The notes below the pieces were generated by a model that ran no database searches, was not told the DNA's origin, and saw nothing but the letters and a program-made list of their open reading frames with translations. From Pseudomonas sp. GV085 (lineage in GTDB: Bacteria; Pseudomonadota; Gammaproteobacteria; Pseudomonadales; Pseudomonadaceae): a stretch of DNA of 64,000 nucleotides. Of this stretch, positions 9,761-19,200 are shown one piece after another (positions within the stretch are counted from its first letter, which is position 1; each line of letters opens with the position of its first letter). The stretch spans positions 1 through 64,000 of the forward strand of contig NZ_QAOV01000006.1 in assembly GCF_003050925.1 (NCBI RefSeq). Reading direction: 5' to 3'. The position numbers and the translations under genes were made by a program.

Positions 9761-9994
9761 ATGCCGGTGCCCCATGACCTTTATCAGGATCTGAAACGCT
9801 CAAAGGAAGAAATCCAGCAGAAACGCACCAAGGATCCGTTACTGGATTCACTGCTTAACAAGTATTCCCAGGCGGATGCCGAAGTGGTGAAAGCAGAGGA
9901 GGCCAAGTCCAACGATGACACCGTAAGGAAACTCAAGGAGGTACGTCTTCAGGTCAAGGACAAGATCGTCAGGCAGTTGGGCTCGTCGTCCTGA
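9761..9994 (+). CDS. Small YdcH/DUF465-like coiled-coil protein
   Basis: A 77-residue, highly charged helical protein. The motif DSLLNKYSQADAEVVKAEEA and the ending KLKEVRLQVKDKIVRQL match the DUF465 (YdcH) pattern of a core helix, a turn and a 'LK..RL.LKD.I...L' tail. Start chosen at ATG 9761 because CGGAGGTG precedes it; a longer frame from 9707 has no such site. The family's function is unknown. A second small gene follows 106 bases downstream. Confidence 0.75.
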   Translation: MPVPHDLYQDLKRSKEEIQQKRTKDPLLDSLLNKYSQADAEVVKAEEAKSNDDTVRKLKEVRLQVKDKIVRQLGSSS

Positions 9995-10100
9995 CCCGCC
10001 AGTGCCACCAATGACCGGTGGCTGAACCGTTGGAACGGCAACCAGAACCGGCACCTCGAATGCTCGCAGACCAATGTCATGGCTCTCGACGAGGTGCCTC

Positions 10101-10226
10101 ATGACCCAGCCCGAATACCCCGGAGAACAACCGGGTGGCTACGACCCTATACCCACTCATCCCGAACCGCTGAGCCCCGAACACACCACGGTCAATCCCG
10201 AGGAAGAGCCTGGTATTGATGAGTGA
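10101..10226 (+). CDS. Small acidic proline-rich protein, 41 residues
   Basis: ATG 10101 follows GAGGTG by four bases and the frame runs to TGA at 10224-10226. The product begins MTQPEYPGEQPGGYDPIPTH and ends EEEPGIDE. It is rich in Pro, Glu and Gly with no hydrophobic core, so it is probably disordered. The ribosome binding site and codon use look genuine. I do not recognise a family and no function can be assigned. Confidence 0.55.
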   Translation: MTQPEYPGEQPGGYDPIPTHPEPLSPEHTTVNPEEEPGIDE

Positions 10227-10271
10227 CCGGGAGATGAAGGTGTCGACGTCGATTCAGAATGAACACCGTCC

Positions 10272-10363
10272 CCTGTAGGAGCGAGCCTGCTCGCGAAGAG
10301 GGCCTGACAGTCAATGTCGATGTTGAATGTGCTGACGTCTTCGCGAGCAGGCTCGCTCCCACA
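10272..10363. repeat. REP/REPIN-type inverted repeat pair
   Basis: CTGTAGGAGCGAGCCTGCTC GCGAAG at the left and CTTCGCGAGCAGGCTCGCTCCCACAG at the right. Lies between the small-protein gene and the 3' end of the lactonase-like gene. Confidence 0.85.
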
Positions 10364-10397
10364 GTAGTTCTTCAGTGAATTCAGAAAAAGAGGCTGC

Positions 10398-11477
10398 TTA
10401 TTGCAATGCCTTGCTCAAAGGCAACCGCACCATGTTCTGCGCTTTCAGCGAACCGAAATACAGCCAGTCTCCATACTCGCGTACCGTGGTGATGGGCGAG
10501 TAGTTGTCGCTGCTGCCGTCCTGCAGGTTGGCGATCACCTTGCCTTCAAGGTCCAGGCCCAGGGCAAACCCGCGTTTTTCCACGGGCCTGGGCAATACGG
10601 TCATGGCTCGCACGATCATCTTGCGCACGAACGGATGGGCCGCCGTGCCATCGAGCAAAGCGTTTCGGGGGGCATACAGCGCCACCCAGAACCGGTCGCG
10701 GCCATTGAACGACAGGTTGTCCGGCAGCCCCGGCAGGTTGTCGATGAACAGGTCATGGGTGCCGGCCTTGGGGCCGCTGAGCCAGTAACGGCTGATGCGG
10801 TAGGCGCCGGTTTCATTGACCAGTACATAAGCATCGTCCGGCCCCAGGGTCACGCCGTTGGCAAACTCCAGCTTATCCAGCACAACCGACGTTTTGCCGG
10901 TCTGGAAGTCGTAACGCAGCAGGCGACCGCCACCACCATGTTCGATTACGGCCTCACCGTCGTGGCCATAGCCAAAGCGGTTCGAAGCATCGCTGAAATA
11001 GGCGTAGTGACCGGGTTTGTCGATGGTCACATCGTCGGTAAAGCCGAAGGGAACGCCGTCGGCCTCTGTGCTCAAGGCCACCAGGCGCCCCTGGGCGTCG
11101 AGGGCCAACAAGCCTTTGACGGCATCGGCGATCACCAGCAGACCATTGGGATGACGGGCCAGACCCAATGGCCGGCCTCCGGTATCGGCCAGGACTTTGG
11201 TGGTCTTGCCGTCCAGGCTCGTGAGGATCAGACGACCGTCGTGCAGACCGGTAATGAGTGTGTCGTTTTCCAGCAACAAGGCTTCCGGCCCGTCGATGTC
11301 GGCGGCACCGACGCGTTCCACCCCCTTGAGCCGCTGATTGTCCGCGTAGATTCCGCTGGAGAGGGATGGCGCAAGTTGTGGAGCCCAGGCCACCGGTCGC
11401 ACCTTGGTCGGCATCAGCAGCAGGAAGGCGCCGATGACGAAGATGATCAGCAACAGGCATTTGAAGGCTCTGCTCAC
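10398..11477 (-). CDS. Membrane-anchored SMP-30/strictosidine synthase-like beta-propeller protein
   Basis: A 359-residue protein starting at GTG 11477, whose GTGA overlaps the stop of the upstream hydroxylase gene. Residues about 6-22 (LLLIIFVIGAFLLLM) form an N-terminal membrane anchor. The rest carries the strictosidine-synthase-like propeller signatures YFSDASNRFGYG, ANGVTLGPDDAYVLVNETGA and LPGLPDNLSFNGRDRFWVAL. Bacterial and animal relatives are lactonases or arylesterases rather than strictosidine synthases. Translational coupling to a di-iron hydroxylase/SRPBCC fusion suggests both act on one lipid or lactone-type substrate, which is inference. Confidence 0.82.
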   Translation of the reverse strand: MSRAFKCLLLIIFVIGAFLLLMPTKVRPVAWAPQLAPSLSSGIYADNQRLKGVERVGAADIDGPEALLLENDTLITGLHDGRLILTSLDGKTTKVLADTGGRPLGLARHPNGLLVIADAVKGLLALDAQGRLVALSTEADGVPFGFTDDVTIDKPGHYAYFSDASNRFGYGHDGEAVIEHGGGGRLLRYDFQTGKTSVVLDKLEFANGVTLGPDDAYVLVNETGAYRISRYWLSGPKAGTHDLFIDNLPGLPDNLSFNGRDRFWVALYAPRNALLDGTAAHPFVRKMIVRAMTVLPRPVEKRGFALGLDLEGKVIANLQDGSSDNYSPITTVREYGDWLYFGSLKAQNMVRLPLSKALQ

Positions 11478-12619
11478 GCGCTGACCCCTGTCGCCGTCAG
11501 GTATTTCGGCGCCATTTCGCGCAATGCCCGCATCGACGCCGCCGATTCCCGATCGATGCGCCGCTTGAGCAACAACCGGTTGGCAATCCGCATCGCCAGA
11601 CCGCTGAATTGATACTCCAGGGTGCGGACGAAACGTGTGTCGTTGCCCTCGGCATCGCATTCATAGGTCACCACCAGCGACAGGCCATGATCCCCCTGTG
11701 CGCACGCACTCCAGCGCCGTCCGGGCAGGTACTCCGCCACCTCCCAGCGCAAGTGCCCGTCACGGCCACCAGCGCGGATGTCCTCTTCGAAACGTGCGCC
11801 GGCATGCAACGGGCCTTTCGGCCCATCGATATGCAGCGACGACGGATGCCATTGCGGCCAAAGGGTCACGGTGCTGGCGTAGGCCAGTACATCGATCGGG
11901 TTTCCGGCAATGACAATCTGATGCTGCATGCGGGTCATGGGCGTTCTCGTCGTGTTTAACGGCGCAGGTTCCGGCTCCCAATAGAGGGTGCCGAACAGGT
12001 AGTCCATCAGCGGGAAAACGATGTTGAAATTACGCTCCTGCATCAGTTCGCGGCGGTGATGCAGCTCGTGCAGCCGGCGCATCTGGCGGATCCACGGCAG
12101 TCGTGTGACCGGGTTGCGCGACGGCAGGTGCTCGCAGGCATGAAACACTTCATAAGCCAGGTAACCGAGGACAAGCAGGCCGCCGACCAATCCGGCGACG
12201 TTGGTATTGATGTGCTTGAGCAGCCACCAGAGGGGCAGGGCGACGGCGAAGGTGTGCAGCACGATCAGCCACGCCGGAAACAGGATCACCCGCCAGTCGC
12301 TGGCGCTGTCGTAGGTCATGTGACCGGGGGTGAAAAAGCTGTGGTGGTCGACGGCGTGACGGGCATAAAACAGCCGGGCGAAGGTCTTTTTATGATGCCC
12401 CAGGTGGCGATGCACCCTGTACACACCGAGGTTGAACAACAGCAGCGTGACGGGCACCGCCAGCCATTCCGCTGGCCGCACCTGATGTACGTTGCTCCAG
12501 AAGACGATGATCGCCAGTGCCCCGAACGCCAGGACAAACGCGCCGTGCAGCCAGGGATTGTAGAGCGGATGAATGTCGGCGCGGTAACGGCTGCGGAATC
12601 CTTCGGTGGTCTGCCTCAC
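11474..12619 (-). CDS. Fatty acid hydroxylase/sterol desaturase-like domain fused to an SRPBCC domain
   Basis: A protein of 381 residues (384 if GTG 12628 is used). The first 225 residues form a membrane di-iron hydroxylase with several transmembrane helices and the histidine clusters HRHLGHH, HHSF, HACEH and HELHHRR. From about residue 232 (MQHQIVIAGNPIDVLAYAST, VTLWPQWHPSS) a START-like SRPBCC domain follows, the type that binds hydrophobic ligands. GTG 12619 is preferred because AGGTG lies six bases upstream. The fusion suggests ligand delivery and oxidation in one chain. The substrate is not known; the gene is coupled to the downstream propeller protein. Confidence 0.8.
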   Translation of the reverse strand: MRQTTEGFRSRYRADIHPLYNPWLHGAFVLAFGALAIIVFWSNVHQVRPAEWLAVPVTLLLFNLGVYRVHRHLGHHKKTFARLFYARHAVDHHSFFTPGHMTYDSASDWRVILFPAWLIVLHTFAVALPLWWLLKHINTNVAGLVGGLLVLGYLAYEVFHACEHLPSRNPVTRLPWIRQMRRLHELHHRRELMQERNFNIVFPLMDYLFGTLYWEPEPAPLNTTRTPMTRMQHQIVIAGNPIDVLAYASTVTLWPQWHPSSLHIDGPKGPLHAGARFEEDIRAGGRDGHLRWEVAEYLPGRRWSACAQGDHGLSLVVTYECDAEGNDTRFVRTLEYQFSGLAMRIANRLLLKRRIDRESAASMRALREMAPKYLTATGVSA

Positions 12620-12725
12620 TGCAATCACCTGTCGTTATTGTTATCTCTTTCAGATTAGCCGATCCCGGTGATTTGACGGACCGAACCTTGAGGCCACAAC
12701 GGCCATGATCCGGTGCAAGCCGGTC

Positions 12726-13589
12726 TCAAGTCAGCGGGTCCCAGCGTTGCGACCAGTCTTCGTCGGAATCGATAACCTTGCGCAGCAGGTCGAAGGCGCG
12801 TTGCAGTGTCGGCGAGTCACGATCGCGCGAATAGACCAGATAGGTCGGGTAGTTGAATTCCGGCGCCTTGGGCACCCGTTCCAGGGCGCCACTATCCAGA
12901 TAGCTCTGCACGACGCGGGTGCGGAAGTAGCCGCTGCCGCCGTTTTCGAGAAGGTACTGCAGGCCCAGCGGGCCAAGATTGAAACTCAGCGCAGCCTTGG
13001 CTTTTTCCGGCAGGGCGGCGTCGTGCTGGCGTCGGAAGTCAGCGCCCCAATCGATGTACACATAAGGATCTGGCTTGCCGGCCAGGCGCACGAGAATCAG
13101 CTTTTCTTCGAGAATCTGCTCGACCTGCAAACGCGGCCAATACTCGGGCTGATACACCAGCGCGGCATCCAGAACGCCCAACTCCAGTTGACGCAGCAGG
13201 TTTTCACCGTCACGGATTTCCATGCGCAAGGCGTGGCTGGGGATGTTGTTACGGATTTCGCCGGCCCAACCGAGCATCAGCGGGTTACACAGACTCACCT
13301 CGCCACCGATGTGCAGCACATCGCGATAACCCTCGGGCAATGGCAGATCACGCCGCGCGGCTTCCCAGGTTTGCACCAGTTGATTGGCATACACCACGAA
13401 GGCTTCACCGTTGGGTGTCAGGCGGGCTCCGGCGCGGTTGCGCACGAACAGGGTGCTGCCCAGTTGGCTTTCGAGTTTCTGCACCCGCGCGGTGATCGCG
13501 GTCTGGGTGACATGGAGTTTTTCCGCGGCGGCAGCCAGGCTGCCATGGCGGACGATTTCGAGGAAGGTGCGGGCGAGGTCGATGTCCAT
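12726..13589 (-). CDS. LysR family transcriptional regulator
   Basis: A 287-residue LTTR. The N-terminal helix-turn-helix (about 1-60) contains FLEIVRHGSLAAAAEKLHVTQTAITARVQKLE, with the substrate-binding domain from about 90 to the end. Start at ATG 13589 (MDIDLARTF), where LysR proteins usually begin; upstream in-frame codons lack family similarity. The gene lies between the hydroxylase fusion and the SCP2 gene, all on the minus strand. The target is not evident; adjacent genes are candidates. Confidence 0.9.
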   Translation of the reverse strand: MDIDLARTFLEIVRHGSLAAAAEKLHVTQTAITARVQKLESQLGSTLFVRNRAGARLTPNGEAFVVYANQLVQTWEAARRDLPLPEGYRDVLHIGGEVSLCNPLMLGWAGEIRNNIPSHALRMEIRDGENLLRQLELGVLDAALVYQPEYWPRLQVEQILEEKLILVRLAGKPDPYVYIDWGADFRRQHDAALPEKAKAALSFNLGPLGLQYLLENGGSGYFRTRVVQSYLDSGALERVPKAPEFNYPTYLVYSRDRDSPTLQRAFDLLRKVIDSDEDWSQRWDPLT

Positions 13590-13729
13590 GGGGCGGCCGG
13601 TGGTGTAAGTGCTCGCATTGTAAGAGCACCGCTGAACCTGTGGCGAGGGGGCAAAAACGACGAATCCCGCCACTAAGGGCGGGATTCGTTTGCGACCTTG
13701 CACGCTCCCGAAGCCCGGGAGCCAGGTGC

Positions 13730-14044
13730 TTACGACGGGAACAGCTCGGACAGTTTCATCGCCAGCATCATGTCGCCTTCAGCGCGCAGTTTGCCGCCCA
13801 TGAACGCTTGCATGCCGTCAGTCGAACCGTCGACGATGCCTTCCAGGGTTTCGCCGTCCATCACCAGGGTCACCTGGGCGTCCGGGTTCTCGCCTTCCTG
13901 CAGCTCGCAGGTGCTGTCTTTGACGATCAGCGAGAAGCTCTTGGTGTCGTCGATGCGGAAACCGAAGACCAGATCCAGACCTGCAGCAGCGGCTGGGTTG
14001 AACTTGGCTTTCATTGCTTGTACGGCATCTGCTACGGAGGTCAT
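13730..14044 (-). CDS. SCP2 sterol-binding domain protein
   Basis: A 104-residue single-domain SCP2 protein, with FNPAAAAGLDLVFGFRIDD near the start and the conserved end FMGGKLRAEGDMMLAMKLSELF. The SCP2 fold binds lipids or acyl-CoA in a hydrophobic tunnel. GAAAGGA precedes the ATG. It lies 64 bases downstream of the histidine phosphatase gene on the same strand, so the two may be co-transcribed. Confidence 0.9.
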   Translation of the reverse strand: MTSVADAVQAMKAKFNPAAAAGLDLVFGFRIDDTKSFSLIVKDSTCELQEGENPDAQVTLVMDGETLEGIVDGSTDGMQAFMGGKLRAEGDMMLAMKLSELFPS

Positions 14045-14108
14045 GGTTCGATCCTTTCTTGGGTAATAAGAGCTGGGTGATTAAAGCCAGGGTCACAATA
14101 GTCCGGAC

Positions 14109-14819
14109 TCAGCGAAACGTGATGAGTTCCGGGGCCTTCAACAGTTGCAGGTGCGCATGAGCGTTGAAGGAAGCCAGGGCCACCTCGCGACCGCGAAACT
14201 TAAGCTGGTTGAGCGAGGTGTTGACGATTTGCCAGTTCAATTCAAAGGCCTGCCGGGCAGGCATTTGCGTAATCAGGTGGAGCAGGGCGGTGATGGTGCC
14301 GCCGGACGTGAACACGGCGATTTTCTGGGTGTTGTCGGCCTGGTCGAGGATGCGGTGCAAGCCGGCCTGGACCCGTTCGACAAAGCCCAGCCAGCTTTCC
14401 AGGCCCGGTGTATCGTAGGTGCCGGCCAGCCAGCGTTCGATGATCAGGGCGAAGATACGCTGGAACTCACCACGGTTTTGCGCGGCGTTGCGCAGGATGT
14501 TCAGGGCTTCGGGTTCGTCCGGCAGCATGGCCGGCAACAGCGCGCGGATCACCGCATCGGCATCGAACTCGTTGAAGGCACAGTCGGTTTCCAGGAGCGG
14601 CACCGGCAGGCCTACCGCGGCGAATTGTTCCAGCGCGCTGCTGGCCGTGTGCTGCTGGCGGCGCAGGTCGCCCGCCAGGCAACGGTCGAAGCTGATGCCG
14701 AGTTCGGCCAGGTGCCGGCCAAGGATTTCAGCCTGTCGAATGCCGGTCGGCGACAGGACGTCGTAGTCGTCTGCACCAAAAGAGGCCTGGCCATGTCGAA
14801 TCAGATAGATGCTGCCCAC
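14109..14819 (-). CDS. Histidine phosphatase superfamily protein (phosphoglycerate mutase-like)
   Basis: About 236 residues from GTG 14819. The catalytic RHG motif is at the N-terminus (SIYLIRHGQASFG). The second active-site region has SGGTITALLH, and ETDCAFNEFD supplies the general acid region. Starting at the in-frame ATG 14882 would add 21 residues without family similarity, so the GTG just before the first beta strand is preferred. The family dephosphorylates small molecules or proteins; the substrate cannot be told from sequence. Confidence 0.82.
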   Translation of the reverse strand: MGSIYLIRHGQASFGADDYDVLSPTGIRQAEILGRHLAELGISFDRCLAGDLRRQQHTASSALEQFAAVGLPVPLLETDCAFNEFDADAVIRALLPAMLPDEPEALNILRNAAQNRGEFQRIFALIIERWLAGTYDTPGLESWLGFVERVQAGLHRILDQADNTQKIAVFTSGGTITALLHLITQMPARQAFELNWQIVNTSLNQLKFRGREVALASFNAHAHLQLLKAPELITFR

Positions 14820-15020
14820 GTCCGCGTCATCCCGGTGCGTTGAAGGTTTGGCGAGGTTATGAGGATGGCGGTGTACTGTCAATGAAAAAACATACGCTTG
14901 TTTGAAATGCCCGTTACAGGCCTGTTGCCAGAGGTTTCACGGCTGGTCGCAAGGGCGGCGCATGGGTATGCTGGTGGTATCCCGCGCGCTTGCATGCCGC
15001 GCAACGATTAAGGAGTCCCT

Positions 15021-16043
15021 GTGGAGTTTTTTTCCGAGTACGCCGTTTTCCTGGCCAAGACCGTGACCCTGGTGATCGCCATTCTGGTGGTCCTGGCCAG
15101 CTTTGCGGCCTTGCGCAGCAAAGGTCGACGCAAATCCGCCGGCCAGTTGCAGGTCAGCAAGCTCAATGATTTCTACAAAGGGCTGCGCGAGCGCCTGGAG
15201 CAAACCTTGCTCGACAAGGACCAGCTCAAGGCCCTGCGCAAGACGCAGGCTAAAACCGACAAGAAACAGAAGAAAAAAACCGAGGCCAAACCCCGGGTGT
15301 TCGTGCTGGATTTCAACGGCGATATCAAGGCTTCGGCCACCGAAAGCCTGCGCCACGAAATCACGGCCTTGCTGACCCTCGCCACACCGAAGGACGAAGT
15401 GGTGCTGCGCCTGGAAAGCGGCGGCGGCATGGTTCACAGCTACGGACTGGCTTCTTCGCAACTGGCGCGCATCCGCGAAGCTGGCGTGCCCTTGACCGTG
15501 TGCATCGACAAGGTCGCGGCCAGTGGCGGCTACATGATGGCGTGCATCGGCCAGAAGATCATCAGCGCACCCTTCGCGATCCTCGGCTCGATTGGCGTGG
15601 TGGCGCAGTTGCCCAACGTCAATCGCCTGCTGAAAAAGCACGACATCGATTTCGAAGTGCTGACCGCCGGTGAGTACAAGCGCACCCTGACCGTGTTTGG
15701 CGAAAACACCGAGAAGGGGCGGGAGAAGTTCCAGCAGGATCTTGACATCACCCATCAACTGTTCAAGAACTTCGTGTCGCGCTATCGCCCGCAGCTGGCA
15801 ATCGATGAAGTGGCCACCGGCGAAATCTGGCTCGGCGTCGCAGCGCTGGAAAAGCACCTAGTCGACGAACTCAAGACCAGCGATGAATACCTCGCCGAGC
15901 GCGCCAGGCAGTCCGAGCTCTATCACTTGCATTACACCGAACGCAAAAGCCTGCCAGAGCGCATTGGCATGGCCGCCAGCGGCTCGGTCGATCGCATGCT
16001 ACTGAGCTGGTGGAGCCGTTTGACCCAGCAACGCTTCTGGTAA
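15021..16043 (+). CDS. sohB: SohB, inner-membrane S49 family serine peptidase
   Basis: A 340-residue protein starting at GTG 15021, seven bases after AAGGAGT. An N-terminal membrane helix (about 9-30, FLAKTVTLVIAILVVLASFA) is followed by a Lys-rich linker and the S49 domain. The catalytic serine is in KVAASGGYMMACIG and the lysine region is in ILGSIGVVAQLPN. SohB is a SppA-related peptidase facing the periplasm that degrades signal peptides or membrane protein fragments. A strong terminator follows. Confidence 0.93.
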   Translation: MEFFSEYAVFLAKTVTLVIAILVVLASFAALRSKGRRKSAGQLQVSKLNDFYKGLRERLEQTLLDKDQLKALRKTQAKTDKKQKKKTEAKPRVFVLDFNGDIKASATESLRHEITALLTLATPKDEVVLRLESGGGMVHSYGLASSQLARIREAGVPLTVCIDKVAASGGYMMACIGQKIISAPFAILGSIGVVAQLPNVNRLLKKHDIDFEVLTAGEYKRTLTVFGENTEKGREKFQQDLDITHQLFKNFVSRYRPQLAIDEVATGEIWLGVAALEKHLVDELKTSDEYLAERARQSELYHLHYTERKSLPERIGMAASGSVDRMLLSWWSRLTQQRFW

Positions 16044-16072
16044 GCCTTTAGCGGGCGTCTGCAAAAAAAATC

Positions 16073-16100
16073 AAACCGCGGATTTTCCGCGGTTTTTTTT
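16073..16100 (+). terminator. Rho-independent terminator after sohB
   Basis: AAACCGCGGA / TCCGCGGTTT stem with a short T-rich loop followed by a run of eight T, 30 bases after the sohB stop. An A run upstream would make it work in both directions. Confidence 0.9.
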
Positions 16101-16229
16101 CGCCCGAAATTCCAGATTTGTCATTTTCCCGTGGCCGCTGCGAAATGTCCTAACTGATGAGCCGACCCTTCCGACTTACGCTTGAGTCGCCGCTGGTTAT
16201 TCTGGTGATTCCCAATAGTTTGCAATGGA

Positions 16230-19200
16230 ATGCACATGAATGATCACGCCCATGGCGATGCCCCAACACCCAATGTCCTGATGCGCAACGAGCTGAAGGC
16301 CGCGGTGGAGACCGCACTGCCGCAAACTCCCGCTCAGTTTGGCGAGCGCTTGATCAAGGAAAAGTGGGGCGCCGACATTGATCCGCAGACAGCCCTGCTG
16401 GTAACACTTGACTATAACTACCATGGGCATCCTCCAGAGAACGGTATCCATCAGGGGCAGGTGGGGAGTTCCCGCACCCTGATCCAGGCCCTGCTTGGCA
16501 ATTATCAGACGGTGGGCGACGGGCGCTTCGGCGAAACGCTGTTTGGTCTGTACACACCGCCCGACATCGGGCCGTCGGTGCGCATTGTCGAGAAGGTCGA
16601 TGAGTTTGCTTATGTGGGCAGCGGCAACCACGACACCTATGAAGGCATTTACCGCGCAACGGTTCCGCAATCCTATGGCCCGCACACGCAAATCAATCTA
16701 CGGCCTGCCGATTTCAAGCAGTGGGTCTGGGGGGTGTTTCTTTCTGATCGATACCAGGCTTATCTCGATCAGGCCTGGCCGTCGGATGCGGTCATCACTG
16801 CGCCCGGTCCTTATGCGCTGAGGACATCGGTCAAGGCCGCTTTCGTCATGGCGGCCCGGCTGCAATATCAAGAACGGTGCCTGTCCAGAAAGGGGCTGGA
16901 ACTTGCCATGCAAGCCGCCGGGTTGCCCGCCGCGCAGACCTGGGAAGCACTGACGATCCAGCAACTGCAAGCGCCGACAAAAATGCCCCCGGGTGTCGAG
17001 GCGAGTCGGTTGAAACTGTACCGTTATACAGCGACGGATATCTGGTGCTTTCAAGAGCGATCAGTGCCCAGGGTGTTGCTGTACATCCCCGGCAATTCTT
17101 CGCCATTGCACGAATTCACCGACAGTCGGCAGTTGCGCCAATGGATCGTGGCTCAGGGCAGGGGCGCCGATACGAAACATGCATTGGCGGCTCACTTCAC
17201 CGAACAGGATCGCGAGGACGGCACCTTTCATGCGGGTGTACTGACCGCGCTGGAGGGCATGGCGATTTATCCAAAAATACACAGGCTGACGAAAAGTGCA
17301 GGGTTCTTCAACGATGATGGCTATTGGGATCCGGGCGACTACATCGAGTTTGATCGTTCCCCCAGCGCAACCGACCCTTTTGCGCAGTTGGTGAAATCCA
17401 TGAAGCAGGCTGCCCAGGGCAGCACCAAGGCCATCCGCGACGATGCTCAGGTCAACCGTGACAATCTGAGTGCTTTCGTCAAGCCGATCGTGCAATGGAT
17501 CAACCGGTTCGGGCCACTGGCGTTGTTTGTGCCTGGAGGTGAGGGATTGTTGGTGCTGGCCGGGCTTATTGATGCCGGTTACGGTCTGGATGAGGCCGTC
17601 GAGGGGCAAACAGCCAGTGAGCGTTCCGAAGGCGTGACGCGAACTGTGTTCGGCTTGCTCAATGCATTGCCGCTGGTCGGGGCTGTCGCTTCGTTAGAAC
17701 GCGAAGGCGCGGAGGTCGCCGCGCTGACCAGGACCGGGCACGAGACTGGCGAGCCCGATGTGCAACCCGGCGGCAGACCGGCTGGCGATCCGTCCGCTCA
17801 TATCGCTGCTCCGGAACCGATCACGCGGATACCGAGCCGTCTGAGCCTGCTGCGAGGGATAGGCGCCCCGGTGGACGCTTTCAGCGATGAGGTCCTTATG
17901 CAGGTCGGCAAGGTCTGCGACGTCGATGACGACATGCTGCGGATGATCCAGGCCGGTCGTCGACCCACCCCAGTGTTGGCCGACACCATCAATCGGTTCA
18001 GGATCGATCAGGAAGTCGTGCAAGTCATCGATAAAACCCAGGCTGGCGCGGCCCCTGCGGTCGAAGGCAGTGATATGCACGAGGCGTTGCAGGCCCGGCG
18101 AGTGGAGTTGTTCGACAGTCGTTATCAGGCACTTCAGTATTCGGAGCATGAATGGATCCGATTGTTTCAACAGCAATATCCCGGCCTGCCGAAAAGTGCG
18201 GTAGAGCAGATGCTCGATCGCTATGGAGTAGAACTGACGGCGACGCCGGATGAGATCCAGGCCAGGGAACTATTCAGGCAATTGGATAGCAAAGCCCGCC
18301 AGTACCAGCGGCATGTGCGCCTCACTCGTGCTTACGAAGGCCTTTATCTGCGGTCGGTGGCCCATTCCGATTCAGACACGCTGGCATTGCACTCACTGAG
18401 GGACCTGCCCGGATGGCCGAGAAACCTGCGACTCGAGGTGCTCGACGGCTCGCCGCAAGGACGGGTGCTGGATCGTTGCGGTTCCCTCGATGCCGCTTAT
18501 TGTCGACGCTTGATCAAAGTCGGCAACCATTATCAATACTTCGACATACCCACCCAAACCCTCTTGCATACAGATTTTTACGGGGCTGTCATCGGTGCAT
18601 TGTCCGAGGACGAGCGTGCGGCGCTGCAATTGCAGTCGCTGAACCCGGCCAATGAACTGAAGCTCAATCTCCGTGACCGTGCGCTATCACGCTCCGAATT
18701 CAGCCTGGGCCTGGGCAGAATGGACGGGGGGCTACCCTTCGAAATGCAAGGCTTGAGGGGCGGCGGCTTCCCGACGACCCCGCAGGCCGCAGCGTTGACC
18801 CACGAAATGCTGAGGCTGCAAGTCAGGGACCTCTATCCCGACTTTGGCAACGCACAGGCCGATGAATGGCTGCAACAGGCCGGAGAAAGCGTTCAGTCGC
18901 AGCTCGATGGATTGAAGCAACAAATTGAGCAATTGAGTACGGATTTGACGGGTTGGATCGACCAGGCCCTGCAGGATGTCGATGACATGGACATCGACTT
19001 TCTGGCCGCTGACGACGAGGACGCCGCGGACATGAATCATGTACAAATCGCGGCGCATAACGTCGCGTTGCTGCAGCACACGATGGAGTACGAGCGCGAG
19101 ACCCGGATGGAACTGGCTGACGAGTTGGTGTCAATCTGGCGAAAGTGCCCGCCGCAGGCCAATCGTCTTTATTCCGGGGAGACGTTAACGGGATACAAAC

